Positions 53,325 through 63,487 of a stretch of DNA of 64,000 nt are shown here, piece by piece (positions within the stretch are counted from its first letter, which is position 1; every line of letters begins with the position of its first letter). The stretch comes from [Mycobacterium] zoologicum (GTDB lineage Bacteria > Actinomycetota > Actinomycetes > Mycobacteriales > Mycobacteriaceae). The stretch is taken from positions 507,248 to 571,247 of the forward strand of contig NZ_CP083985.1 in the NCBI RefSeq assembly GCF_020172665.1, given 5' to 3'. The notes under the pieces were generated by a model. It saw only the letters and a program-made list of their open reading frames with translations. It made no database searches and had not been told where the DNA came from. Position numbers and translations under genes: made by a program.

Positions 53325-53837
53325 ATGGCCCAGTACGCAGACCGCCCGACGGGGATCACCCTGGTCGACCCCACCAACCCGCCGAGCTCCCGGGCTCCGT
53401 TGGTGTGGGCGCTGGTCGGTGCGGTGCCCTGGCTGGTGCTGGCCGTGGTGCAGCTGGGGTGGGCGACGACCGATCAGCGGTTGCCGTGGCTGCACGTGGC
53501 GGCCCTGGCCGTCACCGCCGCGGGTCTGCTGGTCTCGACGGTGGTGGCCCCGCTGTGGCGCTACCGGGTGCACCGGTGGGACATCAGCGACACCGCGGTC
53601 TACACCCGCACCGGCTGGCTGGTGCAGGAGCGCCGGATCGCACCGATCTCGCGAGTGCAGACCGTCGACACCTACCGCGGCCCGTTGGACCGGCTGCTCG
53701 GGCTGGCCAACGTGCGGGTGACCACCGCGTCGTCGGCGGGGGCGGTGCACATCGTGGCGCTGGACGCCCCGGTTGCCGACCGGGTGGTGGCGCACCTGAC
53801 CGACATCGCCGCGCTGGGCAGCGACGACGCCACGTGA
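53325..53837 (+). CDS. bPH2 (bacterial pleckstrin homology) membrane protein, YdbS-like
   Basis: Membrane protein of 170 residues with two N-terminal helices (LVWALVGAVPWLVLAVVQLGW and VAALAVTAAGLLVSTVVAP) and one bPH2 domain (RVHRWDISDTAVYTRTGWLVQERRIAPISRVQTVDT). YdbS-like proteins usually sit directly before a larger YdbT-like partner; here the partner follows after an inserted Fic gene. The stop overlaps a GTG (53834-53836) that could be the old start of the partner. Confidence 0.88.
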   Translation: MAQYADRPTGITLVDPTNPPSSRAPLVWALVGAVPWLVLAVVQLGWATTDQRLPWLHVAALAVTAAGLLVSTVVAPLWRYRVHRWDISDTAVYTRTGWLVQERRIAPISRVQTVDTYRGPLDRLLGLANVRVTTASSAGAVHIVALDAPVADRVVAHLTDIAALGSDDAT

Positions 53838-53867
53838 GCGATCGGCGGCGCGGCATACTATTGTGGG

Positions 53868-54419
53868 ATGCGCGACATCGACGAGGCCAGCAAGCGTCGC
53901 GCACTGGCACTGTTCGGAAGCGCTGAGCTAGCGGCATTCGAAGTCGGCACGACGCGCGGGCTGCAGCAGATCCACCGGTACCTGTTCGAAGATCTCTATG
54001 ACTTCGCCGGCCAGATCCGTTCCCGAGATATCAGCAAAGACGGATTTCGTTTCGCCAGCGCAATTTACCTGAGCGACGCGTTGAGGCAGATCGAGAAGAT
54101 GCCCGAGTCGACGTTCGAGCAGATTGTCGAGAAGTACGCCGAAATGAATGTCGCGCACCTGTTCATGGAAGGCAATGGGCGCAGTACGCGGATCTGGGTC
54201 GACCTGATCCTGAAGAAAAGCCTGGGGAAGTGTGTCGACTGGGTAGCCGTCGACAAACATGAGTACCTAGAGGCGATGAAGCGCAGTCACGTCAAAACCA
54301 CCGAGCTGCGTGAACTGCTGCGTGGCGCTCTGACCGACAGGGTCGACGACCGAGAGGTCTATATGAAGGGCGTCGAGCAGTCGTACTACTACGAGGAACC
54401 CGACAACTACAAGGGCTGA
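53868..54419 (+). CDS. Fic-domain protein (probable protein AMPylase), class III layout
   Basis: Fic/DOC enzyme of 183 residues that would transfer AMP (or a related nucleotide part) to a target protein. The active motif is complete: [12 protein letters not shown] (His97 to Arg108). A C-terminal SYYYEE (Ser172-Glu176) matches the class III inhibitory motif (S/T)xxxE(G/N), except for Glu in the last place. ATG 53868 follows TACTAT (53856-53861) by 6 bases, so it has its own leaderless promoter. It is less GC-rich than its neighbours and splits a bPH2 gene pair, which suggests transfer. Confidence 0.9.
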   Translation: MRDIDEASKRRALALFGSAELAAFEVGTTRGLQQIHRYLFEDLYDFAGQIRSRDISKDGFRFASAIYLSDALRQIEKMPESTFEQIVEKYAEMNVAHLFMEGNGRSTRIWVDLILKKSLGKCVDWVAVDKHEYLEAMKRSHVKTTELRELLRGALTDRVDDREVYMKGVEQSYYYEEPDNYKG

Positions 54420-54427
54420 ACCGCGCT

Positions 54428-55918
54428 ATGAACGGCACACAACGCTCTGACCAGTGGCAGCGCCTGAGCCCCCGGATGCTGCTGGTGCATCCGCTGCACG
54501 AGGCGCTGCGTGAGCTGCCGCTGCTGATCGCGGTGGTGGTGTTCGGCTCGGCCACCGACAACAAGGTCTGGGTGGTGGCGATGATCTGGGTGATCGCCCT
54601 GGTGGGTGTGACGCGCTGGTTCACCACCACCTACCGCATCGAACCCGATCCGGAGAGCGGCCGGGTGCAGCTGCGCTCGGGATTGCTTCGCCGAAACCTG
54701 CTTTCGGTGCCGCGCAACAGGATTCGTTCGGTGGAGACCGACGCCCGATTGCTGCACCGGCTGCTGGGCCTGACCGTGCTGCGGGTCAGCACCGGCCAGC
54801 ACGCCGCCGGCGACGGGGCGTTCGAACTGAATGCCGTTGAGAGCAGCCAGGTTCCACAGCTGCGGAAGATCCTGCTGGCGCACACCGGTCAGCCTGCCCG
54901 CGCGGCGGCGCCCTCGGCCAAGTCGAAGGTGCTGGCACGGTGGCGACCGTCCTGGTTGCGCTACAGCCCGTTGAGCCTGTCCGGGCTGCTGACGATCGGG
55001 GCGGCCGGCGGAGCGTTGCTGCAGAGCGGAGCCTGGGCGGCGCTGCAGGATTCGCCGATGAGCCGGGCGTGGCTGGATGCCGCGCAGCGGTTCGGCAGGC
55101 AGCAGAGCGTGGCGGTGACGGTCGCGGTGCTGGTGGTGGCCGCGGTACTGCTGGCGGTGCTCAGATCGCTATTGACCTACGGAAACCTGGTGCTGTCACG
55201 CAGTTCCGGGCAGGTAGGGGATGTGCTGGCGTTGAGCTACGGGCTGCTGCGGGTGCGTGAGCACAGCTACGACATGCGCCGGCTACGCGGTGGAACACTG
55301 CGGCGCCCGCTACTGGTGCGGATGTTCGGCGGGGCGCGGCTGGACGCGGCGATGACCGGGGTCAACGGGGAAGGGGAATCCTCGATCCTGTTGCCGCCGT
55401 GCCCCCGGGTTACCGCCGAGCAGGTGCTGACCGGATTGGTGGCGGACCCCGTCGTGGTGACCGGGCCGCTGCGTCGGCACGGGCCGGCGGCCACCCGCCG
55501 GCGCTGGACCCGGGCACTGCTGCTGCCGGTGGTTGTGGGGGCCGGGCTGGCGGTTGCGGCGGCCACCGGGGCGCTGCCGGTGTGGGGCTGGCCGGCGTGG
55601 GGCGTGCTGACAGTGTGCGCTGCGTTGCTGGCCGCCGACCGGGCGCGCGCCCTGGGGCACCGGGTGGACGCCCGGTGGCTCACCGCCCGCACCGGCAGTT
55701 GGGAGCAGCGCCGGTATGCCATCTCCACCGACGGCATCATCGGCTGGACGGTGCGCCAGAGCTGGTTTCAGCGACGCGCCGGGGTGGCCACCCTGATTGC
55801 GGCAACGGCCGCCGGGGTCAAGGCCTACCGGGTGATCGACGTGCCGGAGGCATGGGCCTGGTCGGTGGCCGCGCAGGCGTCGCCGTGGGTGGCCGGCAGC
55901 ACGTGGGCGCGTTCCTGA
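54428..55918 (+). CDS. bPH2 (pleckstrin homology) multi-domain membrane protein, YdbT-like
   Basis: Membrane protein of 496 residues with three bPH2 domains (near residues 65-150, 250-330 and 400-480) and helix pairs before each. Typical strands are YRIEPDPESGRVQLRSGLLRRNLLSVPRNRIRSVET and RYAISTDGIIGWTVRQSWFQRRAGVATL. It is the usual partner of the YdbS-like protein at 53325, now separated by the Fic gene. ATG 54428. Role in the envelope unknown. Confidence 0.87.
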   Translation: MNGTQRSDQWQRLSPRMLLVHPLHEALRELPLLIAVVVFGSATDNKVWVVAMIWVIALVGVTRWFTTTYRIEPDPESGRVQLRSGLLRRNLLSVPRNRIRSVETDARLLHRLLGLTVLRVSTGQHAAGDGAFELNAVESSQVPQLRKILLAHTGQPARAAAPSAKSKVLARWRPSWLRYSPLSLSGLLTIGAAGGALLQSGAWAALQDSPMSRAWLDAAQRFGRQQSVAVTVAVLVVAAVLLAVLRSLLTYGNLVLSRSSGQVGDVLALSYGLLRVREHSYDMRRLRGGTLRRPLLVRMFGGARLDAAMTGVNGEGESSILLPPCPRVTAEQVLTGLVADPVVVTGPLRRHGPAATRRRWTRALLLPVVVGAGLAVAAATGALPVWGWPAWGVLTVCAALLAADRARALGHRVDARWLTARTGSWEQRRYAISTDGIIGWTVRQSWFQRRAGVATLIAATAAGVKAYRVIDVPEAWAWSVAAQASPWVAGSTWARS

Positions 55919-55942
55919 CCGCTCGGCTGTGACTGCTCGGCC

Positions 55943-57628
55943 CTACAGTTGCCGGATCGCCTCGATACGCGCCCGCAGCTGATCCGACGTCGCCGCCGCC
56001 ACCGGCGGGCCGCCGCAGATTCGGCGCAGCTCGTTGTGGATCCAGCCGTGCGGTTTGCCGAGGCGGTGATGCGTCGCCGACACCAGCGCGTTGAGTTCGT
56101 GGCGCAGCGCGCGCAGCTGCCCGTGGGTGGTCACCGGTACCGGAGCACCGCCCACCACCTTGGAACGCCGGTCCAGCTGCTCCTCCTGGCGCTGCCGCAA
56201 CAGATCCCGCATCTGGTCGGCATCCAGCAGACCGGGGATGCCGAGGTAGTCGGCCTCTTCGTCGCTGCCGGCCGGGGTGGCGGTGCCGAACGAGGCGCCG
56301 TCGAAGATCACCTGGTCCAGCTCGGCGTCCGCGCCCAGGGATTCGAAGCCGTTCTCCAGCTCGGACGGCTCGTCGCGGCGGCGCTGCGCCTCGTCGAACT
56401 CGTCGCGTTCGGACTCCCGGTGCGGCTTGCCCAGGACGTGGTTGCGCTGCTCTTCCATCTCGCTGGCCAGGCCCAGCAGCGACGGCACCGACGGCAGGAA
56501 GATGCTGGCCGTCTCACCCGGCCGCCGCGAGCGCACGAACCGGCCGATGGCCTGGGCGAAGAACAACGGGGTCGACGCGCTGGTGGCGTACACACCGACC
56601 GCAAGCCGCGGCACGTCGACGCCTTCGGAGACCATTCGCACCGCCACCAGCCAGCGAGACGTGGCCGCGGAGAACTGTGCGATCTTGTCCGAGGCGCTCG
56701 GGTCATCGGAGAGCACCACCGTGGGGGCCTCGCCGGTCAGGGTCGTCAGCAGCTTGGCGTAGGCGCGCGCCGCCTTCTGATCCGAGGCGATGATCATGCC
56801 GCCGGCATCGGCCATGCCGCCGTCGCGCAGCTGCCGCAGCCGGGTGTCCGCCGCGGTGATCACCGCCGGCATCCACTCGCCGGCCGGGTCCAGTGCGGTG
56901 CGCCAGGCCCGCGCGGTGTGCTCGGCGGTCAGCGGGTCACCGAGCCGGGCCGAATGCTCCTCACCGGCACTGTCACGCCAGCGGGCCTCACCGGAGTAGG
57001 CCATGAACACCACCGGGCGCACCACGCCGTCGGCGAGCGCGTCGGTGTAGCCGTAGCTGTCGTCGGCCACCGAGCGCAGGTGGCCGGCGCCGTCGGGCTC
57101 GTAGTTGACGAACGGGATGGGACTGTCGTCGCTGCGGAACGGGGTTCCGGTCAGCGACAGCCGGCGGGTGGCGTCGTCGAACGCCTCGCGGATGCCGTCG
57201 CCCCAGCTCTTGGCGTCGCCGCCGTGGTGGATCTCGTCGAAGATCACCAGGGTCTTGGCGGCCTCGGTGCGCACCCGGTGCCGGGCCGGGTGGCTGGCCA
57301 CCTGGGCGTAGGTGACGACGACGCCGTGGTACTCCGAGCTGGTCTGGGAGTCGGAGTTGGAGAACCGCGGGTCCAGCGCGATGCCGTGCTCGGCGGCGGC
57401 CGAGGCCCACTGCACCTTGAGGTGTTCGGTGGGCACCACGATCGTGATGCGCTCAACGGAACGGTCGGCCAGCAGCTCGCCGACGATACGCAGCGCGAAC
57501 GTCGTCTTACCCGCGCCTGGCGTGGCGACCATCAGGAAATCTCGCGGCTTGGCCGTCAGATAGCGCACCAGAGCCCGGCGTTGCCAGCCCCGCAAAGCCC
57601 GGGTGCTGGGCGCTGCGTCAGCCCGCAC
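55943..57628 (-). CDS. DEAD/DEAH-box helicase (SF2)
   Basis: Helicase of 561 residues. Motif I is ATPGAGKTTFA, motif II is DEIHH (DExH type), motif III SLTGTPFRSD, and motif VI QAIGRFVRSRRPGE. The C-terminal third (after about residue 430) has no known domain and ends in a helical region (THHRLGKPHGWIHNELRRICGG). GTG 57628. It resembles ResIII/XPB-like helicases of actinobacteria; DNA repair or restriction roles are possible. Divergent from the M24 gene. Confidence 0.88.
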   Translation of the reverse strand: MRADAAPSTRALRGWQRRALVRYLTAKPRDFLMVATPGAGKTTFALRIVGELLADRSVERITIVVPTEHLKVQWASAAAEHGIALDPRFSNSDSQTSSEYHGVVVTYAQVASHPARHRVRTEAAKTLVIFDEIHHGGDAKSWGDGIREAFDDATRRLSLTGTPFRSDDSPIPFVNYEPDGAGHLRSVADDSYGYTDALADGVVRPVVFMAYSGEARWRDSAGEEHSARLGDPLTAEHTARAWRTALDPAGEWMPAVITAADTRLRQLRDGGMADAGGMIIASDQKAARAYAKLLTTLTGEAPTVVLSDDPSASDKIAQFSAATSRWLVAVRMVSEGVDVPRLAVGVYATSASTPLFFAQAIGRFVRSRRPGETASIFLPSVPSLLGLASEMEEQRNHVLGKPHRESERDEFDEAQRRRDEPSELENGFESLGADAELDQVIFDGASFGTATPAGSDEEADYLGIPGLLDADQMRDLLRQRQEEQLDRRSKVVGGAPVPVTTHGQLRALRHELNALVSATHHRLGKPHGWIHNELRRICGGPPVAAATSDQLRARIEAIRQL

Positions 57629-57684
57629 CCGGTCTCCTCCCCTGATCGGAATGCAGTCTAAGCCAAGCGGATAGCATCGCTGGC

Positions 57685-58383
57685 GTGTCCACCCCGGGCG
57701 AGCCGGAATCGATTCGCGTCGAGCGACTGCTCGACGCTCAGGCCAGAGCCGTCGCGTTGTTCGACGAGATCGAGCGTCGCGGCCTGGTCAGGCCCGGTGT
57801 GGGTGAGCGGCAACTATCCGACGAGATCCGCGACCTGGCCGCCGACATGTTCGGGGTGACGCGGCACTGGCACAAGCGGGTGATCCGCGCCGGCGAGAAC
57901 ACTCTGCTGCCGTTTCACGCCGACCCGCCGGACCGCGTGATGGCCGACGACGACATCGCCTACCTCGATCTGGGGCCGATCTTCGCCGAGTGGGAGGCCG
58001 ACTTCGGCCGCACTTTCGTGCTCGGTGATGACCCGGACAAGCTCGCGCTGCGTGACGCGCTGCCGCGGGTCTGGCAGGCCGGGCGGGCGTTCTTCGACGC
58101 CCACGCGGACGTCACCGGCGCGCAACTCTACGAGCATGTCGGGCTACTGGCGCAGGCCGAGGGGTTCGAGTTCGGCGCCCCGATTGCCGGGCACCTGCTC
58201 GGGGAGTTCCCGCACAAGAAGATCTCCGGCGACGACGCCCGGTTCTACGTCGCACCCGGATCCGACGAGCCGATGCGCCGCACCGACCCCACCGGCCGGA
58301 TCTGCCACTGGATCCTGGAGGTGCACCTGACCAACCGGGCTCGGGGGTTCGGCGGGTTCTACGAGCAGTTGCTCGATCTTTAG
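57685..58383 (+). CDS. M24-family (aminopeptidase P/creatinase fold) protein
   Basis: Pita-bread-fold protein of 232 residues. Segments LDLGPIFAEWEADFGRTFVLG and GHLLGEFPHKK fit M24 metal-ligand regions, and the ILEVHLTN segment carries the late Glu. A canonical methionine aminopeptidase would be longer and keep more ligands, so activity is uncertain. GTG 57685 lies 7 bases after TAGCAT (57672-57677), a leaderless candidate. It precedes groEL2. Confidence 0.8.
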   Translation: MSTPGEPESIRVERLLDAQARAVALFDEIERRGLVRPGVGERQLSDEIRDLAADMFGVTRHWHKRVIRAGENTLLPFHADPPDRVMADDDIAYLDLGPIFAEWEADFGRTFVLGDDPDKLALRDALPRVWQAGRAFFDAHADVTGAQLYEHVGLLAQAEGFEFGAPIAGHLLGEFPHKKISGDDARFYVAPGSDEPMRRTDPTGRICHWILEVHLTNRARGFGGFYEQLLDL

Positions 58384-58387
58384 CAAC

Positions 58388-58449
58388 CTTGCACTCTCCA
58401 GGTCCGAGTGCTAAAAATGACGTTGGCACTCGCGACCGGCGAGTGCTAG
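58388..58449 (+). promoter_or_regulatory. Two CIRCE elements (HrcA operators) before groEL2
   Basis: Element 1: GCACTC (58391-58396) - 9 bases - GAGTGCTAA (58406-58414). Element 2: TTGGCACTC (58423-58431) - 9 bases - GAGTGCTAG (58441-58449). Both follow the TTAGCACTC-N9-GAGTGCTAA consensus with one or two changes. HrcA bound here would repress groEL2 until heat or other stress. Confidence 0.95.
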
Positions 58450-58462
58450 GTCGGGACAGTGA

Positions 58463-60190
<1,728 letters not shown>

Positions 60191-60207
60191 GTCTGGTTGC
60201 ACGAAAG

Positions 60208-60241
60208 AGCCCGGTTCCCCTTCGGGGGGCCGGGCTTTTTC
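60208..60241 (+). terminator. Rho-independent terminator of groEL2
   Basis: AGCCCGG (60208-60214) pairs with CCGGGCT (60230-60236), with extra CCCC/GGGG pairs inside, and is followed by TTTTTC. This is the most classical terminator in the window. Confidence 0.9.
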
Positions 60242-60330
60242 GTGGCCGAGGGGCCGACAGCAACCCCCCAGGAATAAGTGCTGATGCTTGTTGTGAAAAA
60301 GAGCCACGCTGTTATGACCGAGAGGGATCG

Positions 60331-61287
60331 ATGAAGCACATCGCATGGGGGATCGTTATCGGCGGAGCCGCGGCGGCCGCGTTCGCAGGTTCGGGAGTGG
60401 CCAACGCGGATCCCGCGTCGTGGACGCCGAGCTACGACGTCGACGGCGCCCAATTATTCGCAGGGCTGCCAACTTTGGGCCAGGAAGCGTGGTCCCCGGC
60501 ATGGGAACTGCCCGTGAGCTTCACCTCGAGCGATGGCACGACCCTGACCGGGACCGACTACATCACCGCGTCGTCCGGCGGGTTCAACGACGAGTTCATC
60601 ACCAAAGACGGGGCAACCTACGACCAGAACCAGCTGCTCCCGGGATTCACCAACCTGTACTACGACCCGGCCGGGGACGGTACCGCCGTCGACGTGATGA
60701 AGACCCCGTTCGGCAACGTCGATCTGTCGTCGATGGCCTCGACGTTCGCCCCGCCGGAGCTTCCCACGGTGAACGCGGAAACCGTGGGCCACAACATCGT
60801 GGTCGCTGACGGCGCCATCTACCGCATAGGGGAGGCGATCGGCCTGTCCGACAAGACCGGTGTTGCCGCGGCCGGAGGGCTGACGGATCCCGCCACCATC
60901 ACTACATTGCAGACCCCCGAATCGTCGCTGGTGTGGGCGGCACCGGCCGCCTACACCGATCACAGCGGAGTGGATGCAACGACGCTGACTGGGAATCTGT
61001 ATGTCACATCGCCGACCGACGTCGAGTTCGTCGACCAAGCCGGGGATGTCTTCGACCAACACACGTTGGTATCGGGCTTGTTCTTCGTAGAGAACTTGTA
61101 TTACGACCCGGTCAACGGCCCTGCGGTGGATAAGGCCCTGACGCCTTTCGGGCTCGTCGACCTGTCGTCGGTCGCCTCCTGGTTCGCCCCGGCCGACGTC
61201 TCCGATCTGTCGGTGACTCCGTCGCCGGTTTCCGACCTGGCCGACGCCGGCCTGTACAGCGCGCTGGACCTTGGGTTGCCGTCGTAA
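60331..61287 (+). CDS. Exported protein with two internal repeats, function unknown
   Basis: Secreted protein of 318 residues. The signal peptide is MKHIAWGIVIGGAAAAAFAGSGVANA, cleaved before DPASWT. Two repeats share spacing exactly: LTG at residues 72 and 219, NLYYDP at 108 and 255, then TPFGxVDLSS. So the mature protein is a tandem of two units 147 residues apart. No enzyme motif was seen. ATG 60331 has GAGAGGG upstream. It stands alone between the groEL2 terminator and the CobU fusion gene; likely a mycobacterial surface or secreted family. Confidence 0.82.
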   Translation: MKHIAWGIVIGGAAAAAFAGSGVANADPASWTPSYDVDGAQLFAGLPTLGQEAWSPAWELPVSFTSSDGTTLTGTDYITASSGGFNDEFITKDGATYDQNQLLPGFTNLYYDPAGDGTAVDVMKTPFGNVDLSSMASTFAPPELPTVNAETVGHNIVVADGAIYRIGEAIGLSDKTGVAAAGGLTDPATITTLQTPESSLVWAAPAAYTDHSGVDATTLTGNLYVTSPTDVEFVDQAGDVFDQHTLVSGLFFVENLYYDPVNGPAVDKALTPFGLVDLSSVASWFAPADVSDLSVTPSPVSDLADAGLYSALDLGLPS

Positions 61288-61291
61288 CGGG

Positions 61292-61342
61292 TCGTTGATG
61301 CGATGAAGGAGCGGAGGCGCCGCCCCTTCATCGCATCAACGA
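61292..61342. repeat. 18-bp perfect inverted repeat before the cobU fusion gene
   Basis: TCGTTGATGCGATGAAGG (61292-61309) is the exact reverse complement of CCTTCATCGCATCAACGA (61325-61342), with a 15-base GC-rich loop. It starts 4 bases after the exported protein's stop and ends 10 bases before the next ATG. It can end the first transcript or fold near the next ribosome site (GAGGA, 61341-61345). Confidence 0.85.
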
Positions 61343-61352
61343 GGATGGCGGT

Positions 61353-62678
61353 ATGGAAATCCTGCTGCTGGGCACCGGGTCCGCCGACGGGTGGCCGAAT
61401 CCGTTCTGCCGATGCGGCTCCTGCGCGTCGGTGACGCAGGTTCGTGGCCAGACCGCCGCGCTGGTCGACGACGTGCTGCTGCTGGACTGCGGGCCGGAGG
61501 CGCCGCGGGCGGCCATCCGGTTCGGGCGATCGCTGGCTTCGGTGCGCCACATCCTGTTCACCCACGGCCACCCCGACCATGTCGGGCCCGCCGCGCTGCT
61601 GATGCGGCACTGGACCGGGGCCGGCGAGTCCCTCGATGTAGTCGGACCGGCCAGTGCGCTCGACCAATGCCGGCATTGGGTGGGGCCGGACGATCCGGTC
61701 CGGTTCGTCGAAGTGACCCCCGGCGACGACATGCGCATGGGTGACTACCGGGTGCGGGTACTGGCGGCCGCACATGGCGCCGACATCGGCGCCGACGCGG
61801 TGCTCTACGACCTGGAATCGGTTGGCGGCCGGATCTTCTGGGCCACCGACACCGGGCCGCTCCCAGAGGCCACGCACGCCGCGGTGGCCGGCGCCGCCTT
61901 CGACGAGGTGTTTCTGGAGGAGACTTTCGGCAACTACACCGAGCATGGCACCGAGCACCACGATCTGCCGGCGTTCACGGCCACCGTGCAGCGACTGCGA
62001 GCGTCGGGGGCCGTCGTCGACACCACCGATGTCGTCGCGGTGCATCTGAGCCATCACAACCCTCCGGAGGCGGAATTGACTGTGGCACTGTCGGAGTCGG
62101 GTGCTCGGCCGGGACGCGACGGTGAGGTGGTGACGGTCGGGCGGCGACGGCCGACGCGCACCCTGGTGTTGGGCGGGGCGCGATCGGGCAAGTCCGCGCA
62201 CGCCGAGGCGCTGCTGGCCGGCGAGTCCGCGGTGACCTACCTGGCCACCGGCGGGGTGCGCGAGGGCGATCCGGAGTGGGCGCAGCGCGTGCGGCTGCAC
62301 CGGGAGCGACGGCCGTCGTCCTGGCGAACGGCAGAGACCATCGACGTCGCCGATGCCCTGCGTAGCGCCGAAACCCCTTTATTACTGGACTGTTTGGGGA
62401 CTTGGCTGACCGCGCGGATGGACCTGCACCGGGTGTGGGATGGCGGCTCGCTGGAGCCCGTGCACACCGACATCGAGGAACTGGTGTCGGCCTGGCGGGC
62501 GTGTCCGACGGTTGCGGTGGCCGTCAGCAACGAAGTCGGCAGTGGGGTGGTGCCGCCCACTGCGGCCGGGCGGCTGTTCCGCGACCTGCTTGGTGTGCTC
62601 AACGCGCGGATGGCTGCGGAGTCCGATGATGTGGTGCTGATGGTGGCCGGTCGGCCGCTCCGGCTACCGGCTAGGTGA
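61353..62678 (+). CDS. cobU: Fusion: MBL-fold hydrolase + adenosylcobinamide kinase/guanylyltransferase (CobU)
   Basis: Protein of 441 residues. Residues about 1-260 are an MBL-fold hydrolase (LLLGTGSADGWPNPFCRC, THGHPDH, and late HLSHHN). Residues about 268-441 are CobU, with the P-loop LGGARSGKSAHAE, the ATYLATGG-like TYLATGG strand, and LLLDCLGTWLT. CobU activates cobinamide in B12 assembly and salvage. Such fusions occur in other actinobacteria; the MBL part may hydrolyse a cobinamide-linked or phosphodiester substrate, which is inference. M. tuberculosis has a separate cobU. ATG 61353. Confidence 0.88.
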   Translation: MEILLLGTGSADGWPNPFCRCGSCASVTQVRGQTAALVDDVLLLDCGPEAPRAAIRFGRSLASVRHILFTHGHPDHVGPAALLMRHWTGAGESLDVVGPASALDQCRHWVGPDDPVRFVEVTPGDDMRMGDYRVRVLAAAHGADIGADAVLYDLESVGGRIFWATDTGPLPEATHAAVAGAAFDEVFLEETFGNYTEHGTEHHDLPAFTATVQRLRASGAVVDTTDVVAVHLSHHNPPEAELTVALSESGARPGRDGEVVTVGRRRPTRTLVLGGARSGKSAHAEALLAGESAVTYLATGGVREGDPEWAQRVRLHRERRPSSWRTAETIDVADALRSAETPLLLDCLGTWLTARMDLHRVWDGGSLEPVHTDIEELVSAWRACPTVAVAVSNEVGSGVVPPTAAGRLFRDLLGVLNARMAAESDDVVLMVAGRPLRLPAR

Positions 62679-63063
62679 GCTTCAAGTCCACACAGTCGCT
62701 GTAGCAAGGGGTTTCGCCCGGCGACGCCGGGGTGGCGACCCGGATCAGCACCGCGCGGCTGGGGGCGATCGCCAGGCTGGCCAGATCGCCTCCGGCATCG
62801 GAGACCTCCGCGGTGCCGTCGACGATCACGGTGTAACCGCCCGGGACCGGTGGCGGCCACATCACCGTCACCTCACTGCTGCGGGCGAGGTTGTTCCGGC
62901 TGCGCCGGCCGCCCAGTGCGCCGATGTGCACGGTGTCGCCCTGCAAGGTCGGCATCACCGGCACCGGGTGCGGGCGGTTCTCGGCGTCGACGGTGATCAG
63001 GTAGGCGTAGTCATGGCCCACCAGCCTTTCGGCGAGCTGTGCAAAATCCACGTTCGAGGTCAT
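62671..63063 (-). CDS. PNPOx-like split-barrel protein 1
   Basis: Protein of 130 residues of the pyridoxamine 5'-phosphate oxidase-like superfamily (FMN- or F420-binding). It shows YAYLITVDAENRPHPVPVMP and a late VTVMWPPP strand. It ends DCVDLKLT, close to the ending of its neighbour (DCVQLKAD), so the two are paralogues from tandem duplication. ATG 63063. It overlaps the end of the cobU fusion gene by 8 bases. Confidence 0.82.
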   Translation of the reverse strand: MTSNVDFAQLAERLVGHDYAYLITVDAENRPHPVPVMPTLQGDTVHIGALGGRRSRNNLARSSEVTVMWPPPVPGGYTVIVDGTAEVSDAGGDLASLAIAPSRAVLIRVATPASPGETPCYSDCVDLKLT

Positions 63064-63073
63064 GTCCGCCAGC

Positions 63074-63454
63074 CTAATCCGCTTTGAGCTGCACGCAGTC
63101 GTGGACGGTGCCCACCGCCCGCCCGGCCTCGAACACCGGCCGGTGCAGCAGGGCCTTGGTCGGCGTGACCAGCACCGGGGCGGCCGGGTCGTCGGACAGC
63201 TCGGCCCGCCCGTCGACGAACAGCGAATAGTCGCCGACTTCACGCGCGGGCCAGACCAGGGTGACCGAGTGTCGGGCGGACATGTTGTCCCGGCCGTGGG
63301 CGCCGACCGGGCCGATGTCCACCCGGGTGCCGTCGAACGTCGGGGTGATCGCGGTGGTACGGACGCGGTAGTCGTCGCCGACGGTCACCAGGTACGCGAA
63401 GGCGTAGCCGGGTAACAATTCCCCGAGGCGGGCGAGGTCGACGGACTTGGCCAT
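63074..63454 (-). CDS. PNPOx-like split-barrel protein 2
   Basis: Protein of 126 residues, paralogue of the next gene. It has AYLVTVGDDYRVRTTAITP, SVTLVWPAREVGDYSLFVDG and ends HDCVQLKAD. The 10-base gap to the second copy suggests one operon. ATG 63454. Substrate and cofactor are not known. Confidence 0.82.
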   Translation of the reverse strand: MAKSVDLARLGELLPGYAFAYLVTVGDDYRVRTTAITPTFDGTRVDIGPVGAHGRDNMSARHSVTLVWPAREVGDYSLFVDGRAELSDDPAAPVLVTPTKALLHRPVFEAGRAVGTVHDCVQLKAD

Positions 63455-63487
63455 GAAATCGAGGATAGGAGCCGCCCGTCGACGGCA

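Noticed and set aside
52301..53795. Joining moeA2, the SDR and upstream sequence in one 900-residue frame
   Set aside because: The overlong frame lies antisense or out of frame to well-defined SDR and bPH2 genes; moeA2 starts at 52286.
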